Assembly (NCBI GenBank): GCA_024114885.1
Contig: CP099420.1
Location: 1,240,001 to 1,304,000 of the forward strand
Source of the DNA: Septoria linicola
Lineage: Eukaryota; Ascomycota; Dothideomycetes; Mycosphaerellales; Mycosphaerellaceae
Length of the DNA stretch: 64,000 nucleotides
Direction of reading: 5' to 3'
Each line of letters opens with the position of its first letter. The stretch's first letter is position 1. Below the pieces are notes generated by a model. That model was not told the DNA's origin and searched no databases. It saw only the letters and a list, made by a program, of their open reading frames with translations. Positions 1 to 12,443 of this stretch are shown here, in pieces. The position numbers and the translations under genes were made by a program.

Positions 1-2427
1 TATTCGCTCTAACTATAGTATAGAAACAATACTCGCTATAGATACTTATTATAAGGTTCGATAAGCGATCTATAATATAGAGAATAAGTAGATCGTATAT
101 AAGGGTAGAGAGCTATTACTACTACTAGAATTTAACTAGTATTTCAAGTATAGAATAAGTAAGATAAACTAGCGTATTAAGGCGTAGTAGAACTAATAAG
201 TACCTATCCTATTACTATAGAGATCTTACTTCTACGAGATATATAGAGCGTTACTCTATTAAGAAGATTCGCTCGTAGATAGGATTACCTTCTTAGCGAT
301 CTATATACTGATAATATATACTATAGTTATAGAGTTTATATATATATAGAACAATTATAGTATACGTAATTAACGTAAGGAACGACTATATTCTATTCTA
401 GGTATTCTATATATATTACGCTATTATCCTATACTAAGTAGCTATACTTACTAATCTATACTACTACCTAATAGAGTACTAGATAATATAGAGTAGGAAC
501 TTATAAGATTCGGTTCGTACTCGATAGTACTCGCTACTATAACTCGCTAACTAAATAGTAGATCTTAAAGCCTATCTACCTAAAGAGACTCTTTAATAGT
601 ATACGTCTACTTTATATAAATATAACGTCCTTTTACCTATCGATAGTAGTACGTATAACGACGATAGTAAGCGCCTTTATAAGTTTACTTATAAACGCTT
701 ACGCTCTCTTATCTATAAATATATTATATCTAAATAATAGCTAATACTATACGAGCTTAAAAAGCTACTAGTAGTACGCTAATAGATCCTTTTACGATAG
801 ATATAAGATATATTTAACGCGTCTAATAGCTAGCTAATTACTAATAATAATACTAGAGTAATAGAGTTTATAACCGATCCGCCTCTAGTAAATAGTATAG
901 ATTAGTATAGTAAATTTAGTTATATACTCTACTCTACGAGTTAGCGTACGAGGCTTAGCGAGTATATACTTTTAATATTATATCGTCCTTCCTTACTTTT
1001 CTCTTCTCTATAACGTTATCCTATATATACTATATCTTTTACTATAATTATAGCTAATATTAAGATACTACTCTAGGATCTATACTATCTATAGATAAGT
1101 AAATAATATAGTACTAGTATATTTAAAGGCTACGCTTTCTATAGTACCTACTATATAAGAAACCCTAATCCGCTAACTAAGTAGTTTATCTATAAGACTA
1201 TAGCTATACTAATAGTATCTACGAGTCGCTCTACGAGTATCGTTCCTATAGCTCCTATAGCTCCTACCTATTAGTTATTTAGTTTAATTCTATAGTATAC
1301 TAACGCCGTACGTAATATTATAAACTAGAAATATAGACTAAGGCCTACTCTTAATACTAGATCGATACCTCTATTATAACGACTATTATCTATACCTCTA
1401 CTACGGCTAGAAGCTATTAAATAACGTACTCTAACGCTAGTTATTACCTTTAACTATACCTATAAAGTATAGACGTAATACGTTATATTCTAATAAACTA
1501 GGACGAAGAATATATAGAAGTATAGTAAGCTATAATACTACTAGAGTATTAGTAACGTCTTTATAAATACTATATTCGATATATAACGTAGCGATTAGTT
1601 AGATAACTTCGTCCTCTATCGTTTCGGTATAAATAATCTACTTTATTATCTAATCTAGGAACTAGACGATTATAAAGAATATATATTCTTTATATAGTTT
1701 AATAAATTATAGGTTCTATAGAGGATCTCTAATACTACTATTAAGAGGCCTAAGAAATAAGATATTAGAATAGTTATAGAGGTATTTAAGTAGCTAAAGG
1801 CGAAGGTAGTAGATACTTAAATATACCTTATTAAGCTTCTTATCTATAAAGAGACGCTAATACTATAACTAAAGCTACCGAAGTAGGTAAAGAATAAGCG
1901 AAAGAATCGAGAGAGTACTATTATAAATAAAGTAGCGAGTACTTTATCGGCTATCTTTAAGAGTATTAAATAGAATAATAAGCCTACTATTAAGTAAGAA
2001 AAGCCTATATAGTAGGTATACGTATCTAACCGTTATACTATACTTAAAATAATAGATTTATCGTATAACGAGTCCTCTACGAGTATAGCTAAACGTAGAG
2101 AGTCTAATTTATAGTAGACCTCGTAGGCCCTTAAGCAGATTAAATAATAGGATACTATTTATACGTCTACTAAGCTTACTAAGCCTACCGAGCCTATATA
2201 ATAGTAATAATATAATAAATAGACTACTATAGAGCTAGCGTAACTAACGCTATCTAAATAACTAGTCTAATAAGTAGTAAAGCTATTACCGAAGCGATAG
2301 AAGAAGCTATAGGTAGAGTATACTAGTAGAGTAATAAAGAGTAGTAGTAAATAGTACTCGCTACGGACTCGTAGAGTAAATACTAGTTAAATTATAGCTT
2401 AAAGAAGATAGGATTAGAGAAATTAGT
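1..2427. mobile_element. RIP-degraded repeat DNA, family unknown
   Basis: This AT-rich stretch has almost no CA or TG dinucleotides but many CG, so it has been through heavy RIP. Reading the plus strand with stops treated as former Gln or Trp gives lysine-rich protein-like runs around 1640-2330, but I recognise no transposase, reverse transcriptase or integrase in them. It adjoins the left inverted-repeat arm at 2428, where similarity to the right arm stops abruptly, so it is either the interior of another element or sequence into which the arm was inserted. No intact gene is present. Confidence 0.6.
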
Positions 2428-2857
2428 ATACTAGGATAGGATAAGAGTAGATATTAGTTTTTATACTCGTAGTAACTCGTAGTTCGATTACTTATAAACT
2501 CGCTATACTAACTAGACTATAATAGGCTTAGGAATATCCTTCTTTAGCTATATAGCCTTCTATAGACTCTATACGTCGCGAGCCTTACTATTAGCCTCTA
2601 CCTTAAGCTAGTTAATCTAGCTATTTATCGTTCCTATAGTACTATCTATCCTATTAAGCCTATTCTCTAATACCTTTATATAGATATAAAGCTTCTCTAA
2701 CTCGCTAGACTCGCTACTAGACTCGCTATCCTTATTATTATTAACTACTTTACTAGCCTAATAACTAGACTTAGCTATATATATATAGTACGTATAAGGT
2801 AGCCCTCCTACTACTATCTTATACTCCTCTTTAAGACTTAGACGCTTATACTATAAG

Positions 2858-3134
2858 TGTTAAGAATGTATCCTAGATAGTTAGTCTAGATATAGACTCC
2901 TAAGTATAGTTCTAGATACCTAAGGCATCTACCTAAGGCTTAGTAAGAGGTATATCTTGCTTCTCTTTCTTCTCTTCTTAGATAACTAACTTAATCAACT
3001 TTGTATTTAGTTCCTAGCATATTACTACTATACTATATATATAAGTTAGTTCAAGATTAATCCCCTATTCTTCTTTACTACGCTATACTCTCCTTGATAT
3101 TATATAGTATATAATACGCCCTCTACTTTTAACA
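2858..3134 (+). repeat. 5' LTR of Copia element
   Basis: This is 277 bp long, with TG and CA ends and a short terminal inverted repeat TGTTAA/TTAACA. It is nearly identical to 8878-9154 and to the LTR at 60839-61116. Differences between the three copies are mostly CA/TA or TG/TA changes. Confidence 0.92.
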
Positions 3135-3151
3135 GGTTATAAGCCCGGGTT
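3135..3151 (+). other. Primer-binding site, initiator-Met tRNA half-molecule type
   Basis: Directly after the 5' LTR is GGTTATAAGCCCGGGTT. Allowing one RIP change (G to A), its complement matches the anticodon stem-loop of an initiator methionine tRNA, which contains CTCATAACC, rather than a tRNA 3' end. Priming from a cut internal fragment of initiator tRNA is known for Copia-type elements such as Ty5 and Drosophila copia. The second copy at 61117 has the same site. The tRNA itself is not in this window, so the match rests on general knowledge of the sequence. Confidence 0.6.
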
Positions 3152-4899
3152 TGTACACTAAATAGGAGTAACCTATATTAGTATAGGTTACTTGTATCCC
3201 TTATAGTTTATAGAAAACATTTAGGGCCTAGAAGTTTCCCTAACTATATTACTAATAAAGCTAGCTTGTACCTAGTAGTATATAAGTTAGTAAAGATCTC
3301 TATAAGATAGTAGTATGTTTCTACTTTATTAATACCTACCTAGTTCTCTACTATTACACCTAGTATCACTAGAGTTAGAAGAGGCTACCTAGCCTTCCTA
3401 CTATCTAGTAGTAGAAACTCTACTAAGAGAGAAAGATCTAAGTCTTAGTAATTTCCTAAATACGAGGAATCCCTATCCCTTAGAGCTAGTCTCTCTACTA
3501 TAAGAAATTACTCTTCTCTAGAATCCTTAGCTAGTCTAAAGTATTCTACTAATTATTTATTCTATTTACCTATTTCTATAATAGACTAAGAGGACAAGAA
3601 GAGCTAAAGGATTCTAATCCTAGACAGAACTAACTAGAAGAAATAGTTCAAGCTATAGATAGACAAGCTAGAAGGAAAGGACTAGTTCTAGGTAATTAGC
3701 TAACTAATTATTAGAGGGAACCTATATATAGTTTAGTAGGATACTAGTCTCTAGATATATGTTACTTAGAATTAACACTTCTTAAAAGATAATATAGTAT
3801 ATAGGTTTAGTATTAGATATAGTATTAGTAAAGATAATAAGATAGAGCTAGAGACATAGTATATTACTATACTAGTAGCTAAGATATAGGTGATTCTCTA
3901 GAATAAGTATAATAGAGTCCTAAAGTCCTATACTATAGGTCTAATTAAGTAGTTTATTATATTTAGGATATTACCTAATAAGACAATTAGGGAAGTATAG
4001 AGATACCTTAGAGGCCTAGGTAAGAGGATTACTAAGATTAATCCTTAGGAAGCTTACTACTAGAGCTAAGAGAAAAGGCTAAAACATCTCCTATAGTCCC
4101 TACCTATATTATACTAAGTAGCTAAGGATACTATTATAACCTAACTATTCTTAGATATAGATACTATTCTCCTTCTACTTGAGTCCTAAGAGGTAAGAGA
4201 TAATCTAGATAAGATAGATATAGGTCTAGCTATATTCTATTCTAGGCAGCCCTACTAAGTAAAGTCCCTACTAATATACTAGCTTTATAAGAAAGAGAAG
4301 TACTAGTTAAAAGATTGTCCTAACCTCTCTACTACTAAGAAACTATCCTAGTAAAGAAATAGTACTAAGAACTAGAAGGACCCTTAGGGATTATTCCTTA
4401 GAGGGAGGGTTAGAAGATCCCCTTTACTAAGGAATGCTAGATATATTAAGAAAGCTGTCTATAAGTTATTATTATATAATAAGCTAAAGAAGGTTGTCTA
4501 GAAAATAGGTAAGTAGCTTTAGAGGATAGAAAAGTCTAGAAAGCTTTTAAAGAAAGGATTTTCAGCCTAGGAGTCTAGTTCTAGTTCTGATTCTAGAACT
4601 TACTCTAGTTCTAGAAGCAATAATAATTCCCTATTAGAAGATAATAACTAAGATAAGTTGGCCTATTCTATAATTGAGGCTAAAGGCAAGTTATTACCCT
4701 AAGAATAGCTCTTAGATTCCTATACCTTATCCTATATAACTAACTAACTGTCTTTCTTTAGATTAGTAAAGCTACTAAGGAAGAAAGTATAGATTAAGGT
4801 AAGAGGAGGATACCTCTATATAACCTACTCTAGACTAGTATAGATAAAGGGAATCTTAGGAGGAGAAGTTCTACTTAATAAGGTACTATTTGTTCCTAA

Positions 4900-7800
4900 T
4901 CTTAGAGTAAATCTTGTATTATAGGATTAGTTTAGTAAGCAATTTAGAGTCTAGAAGCCTGATTTCACTCTTACCTCCCTAGATAGCTAAATAGTTATAA
5001 AGACTAAGCTAGTTAGAGGTGTTCTATTTATTAGTAAGATATTACCTCTCCTATAGGAAAAGTTATATTACTTACTATATAATCCTATAGAGGTTAATAA
5101 TGCCTATACTACCCTATTAGAGAAGGATCTAAAATAGTAGGAGCTATAGTATAGAAGATTTGTATACTTTAGAAGAGGGTTACTCTTAAACCTTTATAAA
5201 GTTACTAACCTAAAGGAAAGAATTCTAATCCCTAACTAGGAAGAGTATAAGTATAGGATCTATATAATAGGTAAGATAAAGAAACACCTAGGTAAGTTTA
5301 TTAAGAGAAGACCTAAAAGACTAGCCCTTATATTAGTAGATATCTATAGACTATTACTATTATTAGTAAAAGGTTTTATATAGTAGCTTAAGATTATTAA
5401 TAACTTCTTAAGAAAGAAATAGGCATTTCTACTTAAGGCTAGATTAGATATACTAACTACTCTTTAGAACTAGAGGATTAAGGTAGAAAGGTAGTTAGTA
5501 GCACTTTTTAAGTCTATAAGGGCTAATAATACTAGAGAGATCACTACTTTAATTAAATAGTAGGAGAAGGACTTTAGAATTACCTTTAAGCTAACTAAGG
5601 CCTACAATTCACTCTAGAATAGAGTAGTTAAGAGGTCTATCCAAATATTAGAGGCCTCTATTAGAGTAATGCTTAAAGAAAGTAAGATACCTATTAAATT
5701 TTAGCTAGAAGCCCTTAAAGTATAAGTATATATAAGGAACAAGCTCCTAAATAGACCTAATATTAAGGGATTTAAGCTCTTACCTAATAAGGCTTTTAAT
5801 AGGATCAAACTAATAGTCTCTTACCTTAAGGTATAGGGATATAGAGCTATAGTGTATATAGATATAAGAGTATAGCCTTAGTAGGTAAGGAGTAATAAAC
5901 TAATAAATAGAGAGAAGGATACTATGTTTATTAGATACTATAATAATATAGTAAAGGTATAGAAGTTCTAGGAGCTAGATATAAAGGCTATTAAGTAGTA
6001 TACTAATATAATCTTCTTTAAAGATAAGCTAGGTAGAGAATTAGACTTAAATATTAAGATTAAGAATCTCTCTAGTTTAGCTCTAGAAAGAAGACCTATT
6101 AGAAGGCTAAGAACTATTAGCTAGCCTACTCTATAAGCTAGTAGGAGTACCTTAGGTGCTCCTAGTCTAGGCTAGTAGAAGCCTCCTCCCCCTTAGCTAT
6201 TAGTATAGGTTTAAGAAGGAAAGAAACTCTTTATATAACTTCTATCTCTACTAGAAGATATAGGAGAGTATAGAAAATTCCTAGACTAAGAGAAAGTTAA
6301 GAAAGAATCTAAGAATTCTGCCTAAGAAACTATAGAGATAGATTATAAGTAGATAGCCTTAAGGCAAACTCTTAGAAAGAGGAAAGTATCCTAAGAACTT
6401 AATAGATTTAACTAGAAGCTAAAGCTAATTAGGCTTAAGCTAGATTAGAATAGTTAGCTAGATAAGGAAATGCTCCTAGAGTATTAGGCTTTTTTCTTAG
6501 CTATAAGCTCTATTAACCTAGATATCCTATAGGACCTAGAATTCTTAGAGGAAGTTAAAGAGATTACATTCTCTACTACTAAAGAAGTAGGAATATATAA
6601 ATAGGAGGTTCTAATCCTAAGGAACTATAAGGAAGTAGTAAGTAATCCTAAGTAGGGTTATCTCTAGTAAGAAGCTATTTAGAAGGAGCTAGATATACTT
6701 ATAAGTAACAATACCTAGACTATAGTAGTCCTACTAAAAGGGGCTAACCTAGTTACCTTAAGATAGGTCTTTAATATTAAGAGAAAACTTAGTAGTACTA
6801 TTAAAAAGTTCAAGGTAAGACTAGTTATAAGAGGGTTCTCCTAAAAGTATAGAGTAGACTATATAGAAACTTTTGCCTCTATAGTTAGGTAGGATACTCT
6901 AAGAGGATTTATAGCTATAGTTTATAAGAAGGACCTAGTTCTACACTAAGTAGATATAAATAATGTATTTATAGAGAGTACCCTATATAAGGACATCTAT
7001 ATAATCCTACTACTAGGTATTAACCTACTAACTAGTATAGTCTTATAAGTTCTAAGGAGTCTCTATAGGCTAAAGTAAGCTATAAGAGACTAGAATTAGC
7101 TATATATATTAAAGCTAAAAGGAATAGGATTTAGATAATTAGAAGTGGACCTATGTCTTCTAATCTATAAGAAAAGGAAAGACCTAATAATCCTAATCTA
7201 TATTAATAATATACCTATTACTATAGAGAGACTAGAAGATATCCTCTAGTTTAAAGACTAACTTAGTAAGGTCTTTAAGATCAAAGATCTTAGAGAACTA
7301 GACAAGATTCTTAGAATAAGACTAACAAGAAACAGATAGTAAGGCTAGCTAAAACTTAACTAGAAGTACTATATCTAAGAGAACCTAGCTAAGATAGGAA
7401 TAGGTTAAGAGACTATATTACTAACTCTTTTACTAATAGACAGCTATGAAAGTCTAAAGCCTACTAGACTAAATAATAAAAGGTATAACAAGTAGGAGTA
7501 CTAATCTATTATTAGAACATAGATATAGCTTGTAACTATTACAAGACTAGACATTTCATTTGCCCTTAGAAGATTAAGCTCCTATATTAGTAATCTAATA
7601 GTAGGACATATAAAGGCTCTAAAGAAGCTAACTAGATACCTGAGATTAAACCTAGACCTTAGTCTAAGATACTTAAGGAATAGTTAAGGCTATCTTACTA
7701 GATATATAGACTCTAACTATATAATAGACAAGACTAATAGAGTCTTAATCCTTAGATATATCTTCTTCCTTTATAGTATACTAATCTCCTAGATAAGTAA

Positions 7801-8250
7801 GAAGTAGAAATCTGTAGCTATATCTATAATAGAAGCTGAATATATAGCTATAGGAGTATATATAAAACAGTTATAGTTCCTTAGTGCTCTTTTAAGAGAG
7901 CTTGGATGCCTAGAGTTAGTAGGAGAATGTTCTTACTAACTAAGGATTCTTAGTAACTAGGAAGCTATTACTAGAATTAGGCTAATTTAGCTAAAAGGTA
8001 ATAACTAAGCTACCCTTACTCTAGTTAAGGACTTATATGTTTATAACAAGTCTAAACATATTAATATCTTATATAATGCTATAAGAAAGCTCTAGTAGAA
8101 TAGACTTATCTCTATTAAATATATAAATATAAAAGAGATAGTAGTAGATAGTCTTACTAAGCTAAAGAATAGACTACAGTTTCAGGAGTTTATAAGGCAG
8201 CTCTACCTTATATAAGAGATATATAAAAGATAACTCCAAGCCTTAGAGTT
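4900..8250 (+). pseudogene. Copia pol remnant (integrase, RT, RNase H)
   Basis: With stop codons read as former Gln or Trp, the region around 6830-7370 gives a Ty1/Copia reverse transcriptase: a DYIETFA-like start, a HQVDINNVF catalytic block, a SLYRLKQA block and a LIYINN block in place of the YVDD active site. About 7790-7920 gives the RNase H block with KKQKSVAISTIEAEYIA. Integrase-like sequence precedes it. No frame stays open for more than a short run, so this is a dead gene. The damage is almost entirely of the CpA to TpA kind, which points to RIP and not to neutral decay. Confidence 0.85.
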
Positions 8251-8877
8251 AAACTAAGAGGAGTCTAAAAGAAAGATTTTAGTTACTTAACTCCTCCTTA
8301 GTTAGACTTTATAAAGTCCTAAATGCCCTTACTAATATTAGACCTATTACTAACTATAATATTACTATATAGCACCTAGCTAAACTAGACACCCTCTAAG
8401 GCTAAGTACTAGTTAATATTAAAGACCTCCTCTATAGTAGCTATTATCTCCTCTACTAGTATATAGTTACTCTACTCCCTAGCTTAATATAAGATCCCTA
8501 TAGCTAAGAATAGTATACTTTAAAGGCTATTAGGGAACTAAGAAGCTATATAGAATGTAACTAAGTAGGGGACTAGGCTATAAGGAATCTAGGGAGCTAT
8601 TAGAATTAGCTATAAGAAAGGACAGGAGTAACTTACTAGATAGTCTATGTCCTAAACAATCTACTCCTATATAAGAGAGAAGGAAGATCTTATAGAAGGT
8701 ATTTCTTTTACCTTTTTATAGGAGATAGTAGTATAGAAAGTTTATTAGATTAATAGTTAGTACTGTCTAGTTATTAGTCTGAAAAGTAAGTACTTAATAA
8801 CTAATCAAGATTAGGACTAGTATTTAAGTACTATAGATAATCTATTAAAAGATCTAACTATATAGTATAAGTAGGAG

Positions 8878-9154
8878 TGTTAAGAATATATCCTAGATAG
8901 TTAGTCTAGATATAGACTCCTAAGTATAGTTCTAGATACCTAAGGTATCTACCTAAGGCTTAGTAAGAGGTACATCTTGCTTCTCTTTCTTCTCTTCTTA
9001 GATAACTAACTTAATTAACTTTGTATTTAGTTCCTAGCATATTACTACTATACTATATATATAAGTTAGTTTAAGATTAATCCCCTATTCTTCTTTACTA
9101 CGCTATACCCTCCTTAACATTATATAGCATATAACACGCCCTCCACTTTTAATA
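8878..9154 (+). repeat. 3' LTR of Copia element
   Basis: This is 277 bp, the same length as the 5' copy. It ends in AATA where the 5' copy has AACA, one CpA to TpA change. It is followed at once by the ATAAG target duplication. A purine-rich tract, AAGTAGGAG, ends just before it and may be the polypurine tract. Confidence 0.92.
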
Positions 9155-10021
9155 ATAAGTATAGTATAATAGTAGTAACGCTCTTAGCTATCTCTATAAT
9201 ATAGCTAGCTTTATTAAACTTACGTAGACTATTCTTTATAACCTTTCTTTTTATACTATCTCTACCTTCTACTTTATTTAGCTACTTCTACTATATCGCT
9301 AGCGCGTAAAACTAATAGTTAGAGGCGTCTAGTATAATAGGGTAGCGTAAGTAGTCGAAGAAGTTTAAGGAATTCTATAGCCTATTTTATACTACGAGTT
9401 AGTAGCGAGTATATAGAGAGTACGAAAATTACCTACCTAGCGTTCTTATTTTTATTAATATCTATCTCCTTAATTAGTACGTAACTTACTTATATAGTCG
9501 TAGCCTACGTAGAGCCTATACTAGCGGTATTAAGTATACTATTAAGTATTAGCTAAGCTAAAAGCGTCGTAGAATACGCGTAATAACTTACTTAAGGCGA
9601 TTAATATTACGAGTACTATATAAGGCCTCGTTATCGCCTATAATTATAGTAGTACTAGTATATATTAGTTATAGTAATAGCGGCGGTAAGCTAGATATTA
9701 GTATTAAGTAAGTCCTATTGTTATTAGCGCGATAATAGGAATGACATGGACGCATGCGGAATCACTGTGAGGACAATAGTAAGGTTTAACAATGAGAAGT
9801 CGTTATGTCTCGGTGGGACGTATGGAGCTCGGTCATGGCTGGGCACAGCCTTCCTCGCCAGCCTCTTTCCACGATGTCAAGCGCCGGCGCGACTGCTTCA
9901 CATATCCTGGTCTGCAAATGCACATTGGTTAATGCGATGCGCAGGCTATGTTCGTAGCATAGAATAGGTCTTTTGCCAGGTAAGTGTCGCGTCTCTCATT
10001 TTCAGACACAAACCTCTAGGC

Positions 10022-11512
10022 ATGGCCAACCAGTTCACGAACACGCCCGAAGCTCTGCTCGGCAGGAACGACTCGAAGAATCCGTCGACAACGTGCAAGG
10101 GCATCACGAGTAGTGGAAGACCATGTCGACGCGCACTGGCAGCAGCAAAGACGTCGCCGAGCGGAAGTCGGAGGGGTTCGGCGAGCGGCGTCGTGGCGGT
10201 GGTGGAGGAGAATGGCGCAGTGATGGATGCAGAGTTCTTCTGCTGGCAGCATAAAGATCAAGCCCAGGCGACGCCGCAGGATAGTCCGAGCAAGCGGACG
10301 AAGAAGCAGCGGACCACTGAGCTGTACCCGCTGCAGGAACGGAGTAGCATCGATACGCTGGTGCAGAAGCTCGGGATTGATGCAGTACCAGAGAACATTC
10401 GGCGGAAGGCAAGAACGAGGCCTAATGACGGGGTGAAGCCTCCGAAGAGGACTTCAACAACGGATTTCGCAAATGTCAGGCTAGATGCGCAACGCCCATC
10501 GAATGATTTGCAGTACAACGAGAAGTATGACTCGAGGCCCCCGCCAAGACAGGACTCGAGGCAGAAGAAACAGGGATTTTGGGCATCACTGTGTTGCGGT
10601 AGCTCTTCGCAAGATGACGACTACGTCGAGATAATAAGACACAAGAAGCGTGTCGAACAGCGCCCGCAGTCACAGCCGAATGTCCAATCGTCGAATACAT
10701 CTCTTCCACGACCTGAGCGAAGATCATCATCACAGTTGCCATCGCGAAAGTCCGAGATATCGTCTACTACGCACAAGCAGAGAAGCTCTTCAAACCCGCA
10801 GACAGGCCGCTTGCTATCGCTCATCCCGCAGGACCTGTCGCCTCAGACCACTTCGACACTACTAGCTGAGCTCATCAAGCCCATTAGTCAAGCGGATGAG
10901 GATGGCTACATATATATCTTCTGGCTGACACCGCAATCGAAAGCTGCGCCGACAGAATCGACAGCCCGCTCACTCTTGTCGGCGCCTTCTGACAGACCGC
11001 AAGCTTCGCGGCGAATCAGCGACGTCATGACAGAATTCTCCTTTGATGGCAACCAGGAGTCTACGCGTGGGCCGTCCTCTGACCAGAGCAGGAAGACGAT
11101 CATGCTCAAGATAGGCCGAGCGAATAATGTCACAAGGCGCATGAACGAATGGCAGCGCCAGTGTGGCTATGCGCTCAATCTTGTCAGATGGTATCCCTAC
11201 GTATCAGGCACACCGGCAACATCACCAGCACACTCCCCGCCAAGGCCTTCGATTTCTGGCTATCCAGATTTGTCAAGTTCTTCAAGCTCACGAGCAAATA
11301 GCGGGACAGTGCACAAAGTGCCTTTCGTGAAGCGTGTGGAGCGGCTGATACACCTCGAACTAGCAGATCAGCAAGTGAAGAAGCAATGCGAAGCGTGTGG
11401 AAAGGAGCATCGAGAGTGGTTTGAGGTGGAGCCAAGTGAGCAGGGCGTGCGGCGTGTGGATGCTTGTGTGAAGCGATGGGTGGCATGGGCGGAGAATGAG
11501 CTGACAGCATGA
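10022..11512 (+). CDS. GIY-YIG-like (DUF1766/T5orf172) domain protein
   Basis: This 496-residue single-exon protein is the first island gene inside the left repeat arm. The N-terminal part has a Cys-rich motif, CKGITSSGRPCRR, with a later FFCWQH, likely a small zinc-binding unit. The middle is Ser/Arg-rich and probably disordered. From about residue 295 comes a folded domain starting EDGYIYIFWLT, continuing MLKIGRANNVTRRMNEWQRQC and ending in a helical part with CEACGKEHREWFEV. That layout matches fungal DUF1766 proteins, related to T5orf172 and GIY-YIG nuclease folds. The function is not established; DNA binding or nicking is only inferred from the fold. The start ATG follows a TAGGC leader. 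The gene lies tail to tail with the broken secreted-protein gene. Confidence 0.75.
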   Translation: MANQFTNTPEALLGRNDSKNPSTTCKGITSSGRPCRRALAAAKTSPSGSRRGSASGVVAVVEENGAVMDAEFFCWQHKDQAQATPQDSPSKRTKKQRTTELYPLQERSSIDTLVQKLGIDAVPENIRRKARTRPNDGVKPPKRTSTTDFANVRLDAQRPSNDLQYNEKYDSRPPPRQDSRQKKQGFWASLCCGSSSQDDDYVEIIRHKKRVEQRPQSQPNVQSSNTSLPRPERRSSSQLPSRKSEISSTTHKQRSSSNPQTGRLLSLIPQDLSPQTTSTLLAELIKPISQADEDGYIYIFWLTPQSKAAPTESTARSLLSAPSDRPQASRRISDVMTEFSFDGNQESTRGPSSDQSRKTIMLKIGRANNVTRRMNEWQRQCGYALNLVRWYPYVSGTPATSPAHSPPRPSISGYPDLSSSSSSRANSGTVHKVPFVKRVERLIHLELADQQVKKQCEACGKEHREWFEVEPSEQGVRRVDACVKRWVAWAENELTA

Positions 11513-11696
11513 AGAACGATCTGTCGATTGCTTCACCTTGCATTCTATCCCGTTTTGTTCCAAGGAGTCACTGCGTCGGCCAATTGTCTACACTACCACC
11601 TTGGCGGCGAAGGCGGTCCTCACCAGTAAGATCTTGCCTTTTGAGTCCTTTCCACGAAACCCTTCTCACGCACTTTGGCAGATTCCTCCGGCCTTT

Positions 11697-12443
11697 CTAC
11701 ATGACATTATCATCCGCCACTTCTGGAGCAATGCAACGGCAGCCAAATCCAGGATGCGAATGTCCGCATGCGTCCTGAGTCGCCCTATCCTCGTTCTGCA
11801 ATTTCCAGCCTGCGCCACATTCCATGAAATGGTCGACCCAGACAGCGCCGATCTGATCCATGGGTCCTTTGCTCATATCATGCTTCCAAGGGCGACAACG
11901 ATCGACTGAATAGCCCGTGATATCGTATCTACTAGCTTGCCACAGATCCAAGGCCAGCACATCGGCAGTCTCGTTCTTGTCTACATTGAAGACAACAGTA
12001 CATGCACTACGAGGCCTGCGCTGCCGCTATGCTGAAAAGATGAGCAGATACGTACGCTTAACCTTGCCTCCAAACCAGCCGTCCGCGTGTCCACAACTTG
12101 GAAAAGCAGTGAAGTGAATTGTGCCAACCGACGGGTAGTACAGGTCCTTGTGCCCAATCAACTTATACGCTTTGGGAGGCTTCTTCCACGTCAATCGACC
12201 GTCGCCGAAAGGCAGTTTACTGCATCAAGGCTCGCCAGCAGCGACCTTATCGAGCATGTCGCCCTTTGGCGAAATATCGTGCTCCTTGACCGGCTTGGTG
12301 CAGTCGGCATCGTCGTAGAATGCCAATGTGAGTCTGGGCGCCCACCCGGCGACTGCGTACTTCTCGGGCGGTGACGGACGTGGCCCGCTCCAGCAGGCGT
12401 CCGCGAGATATGCCATAAGCGCGAAGAGGAAGGGGCATTTCAT
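11697..12443 (-). pseudogene. Small secreted Cys-rich protein, broken by in-frame TGA
   Basis: The start ATG at 12443 opens a signal-peptide-like segment (MKCPFLFALMAYLADAC), followed by a domain with spaced cysteines. The reading frame is stopped by TGA at 12225-12227 but carries on in the same frame with protein-like sequence ending near FGGK. A possible 42 bp GT-AG intron (12021-12062) leads to a second exon with six more cysteines, including a CRC motif, ending at 11697. The model totals 235 codons with one internal stop. I do not know the family; a small secreted Cys-rich protein in a fungus may be an effector, but that is a guess. The single stop could be a real mutation, a base error or a wrong model. 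Confidence 0.45.

Larger units (their letters stand above)
2858..9154 (+). mobile_element. Copia LTR retrotransposon, complete but RIP-mutated
   Basis: Two 277 bp LTRs beginning TGTTAAGAA and ending TTTTAACA (RIPed to TTTTAATA at the 3' copy) bound the element. A 5 bp target duplication, ATAAG, lies at 2853-2857 and 9155-9159; the uninterrupted target can be read in the right-hand repeat arm near 55860. A primer-binding site follows the 5' LTR. Internal plus-strand remnants are in Copia order: gag-like, integrase (about 5.1-6.0 kb), reverse transcriptase (about 6.8-7.4 kb) and RNase H (about 7.8-7.95 kb). Stops, mostly TAG and TAA at Gln or Trp codons, break every frame, so it is not autonomous. 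Confidence 0.9.
2428..9834 (-). repeat. Left arm of 1.1 kb inverted repeat (split by Copia)
   Basis: Positions 2428-2857 and 9155-9834 together are the reverse complement of 55185-56283. The match is near-identical, with differences mostly of the C/T or G/A kind expected from RIP. The inner 100 bp (about 9735-9834) are not AT-rich and are almost unmutated, while the rest is saturated with RIP changes. The Copia element at 2858-9154 sits inside the arm. Read from the island outwards, the arm keeps a long protein-like reading frame rich in Ser, Glu and Lys with many stops. It could be the end of a degraded element or of a larger composite one; I do not recognise its protein. Confidence 0.75.

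Noticed and set aside
9746..9967. 73-codon frame at the left island edge
   Set aside because: It starts inside the repeat arm and runs out of it into unique DNA, so it is a chance frame.
9981..10008. GTAAGT...CAG intron in the leader of the first gene
   Set aside because: Only about 25 bp, too short to splice.
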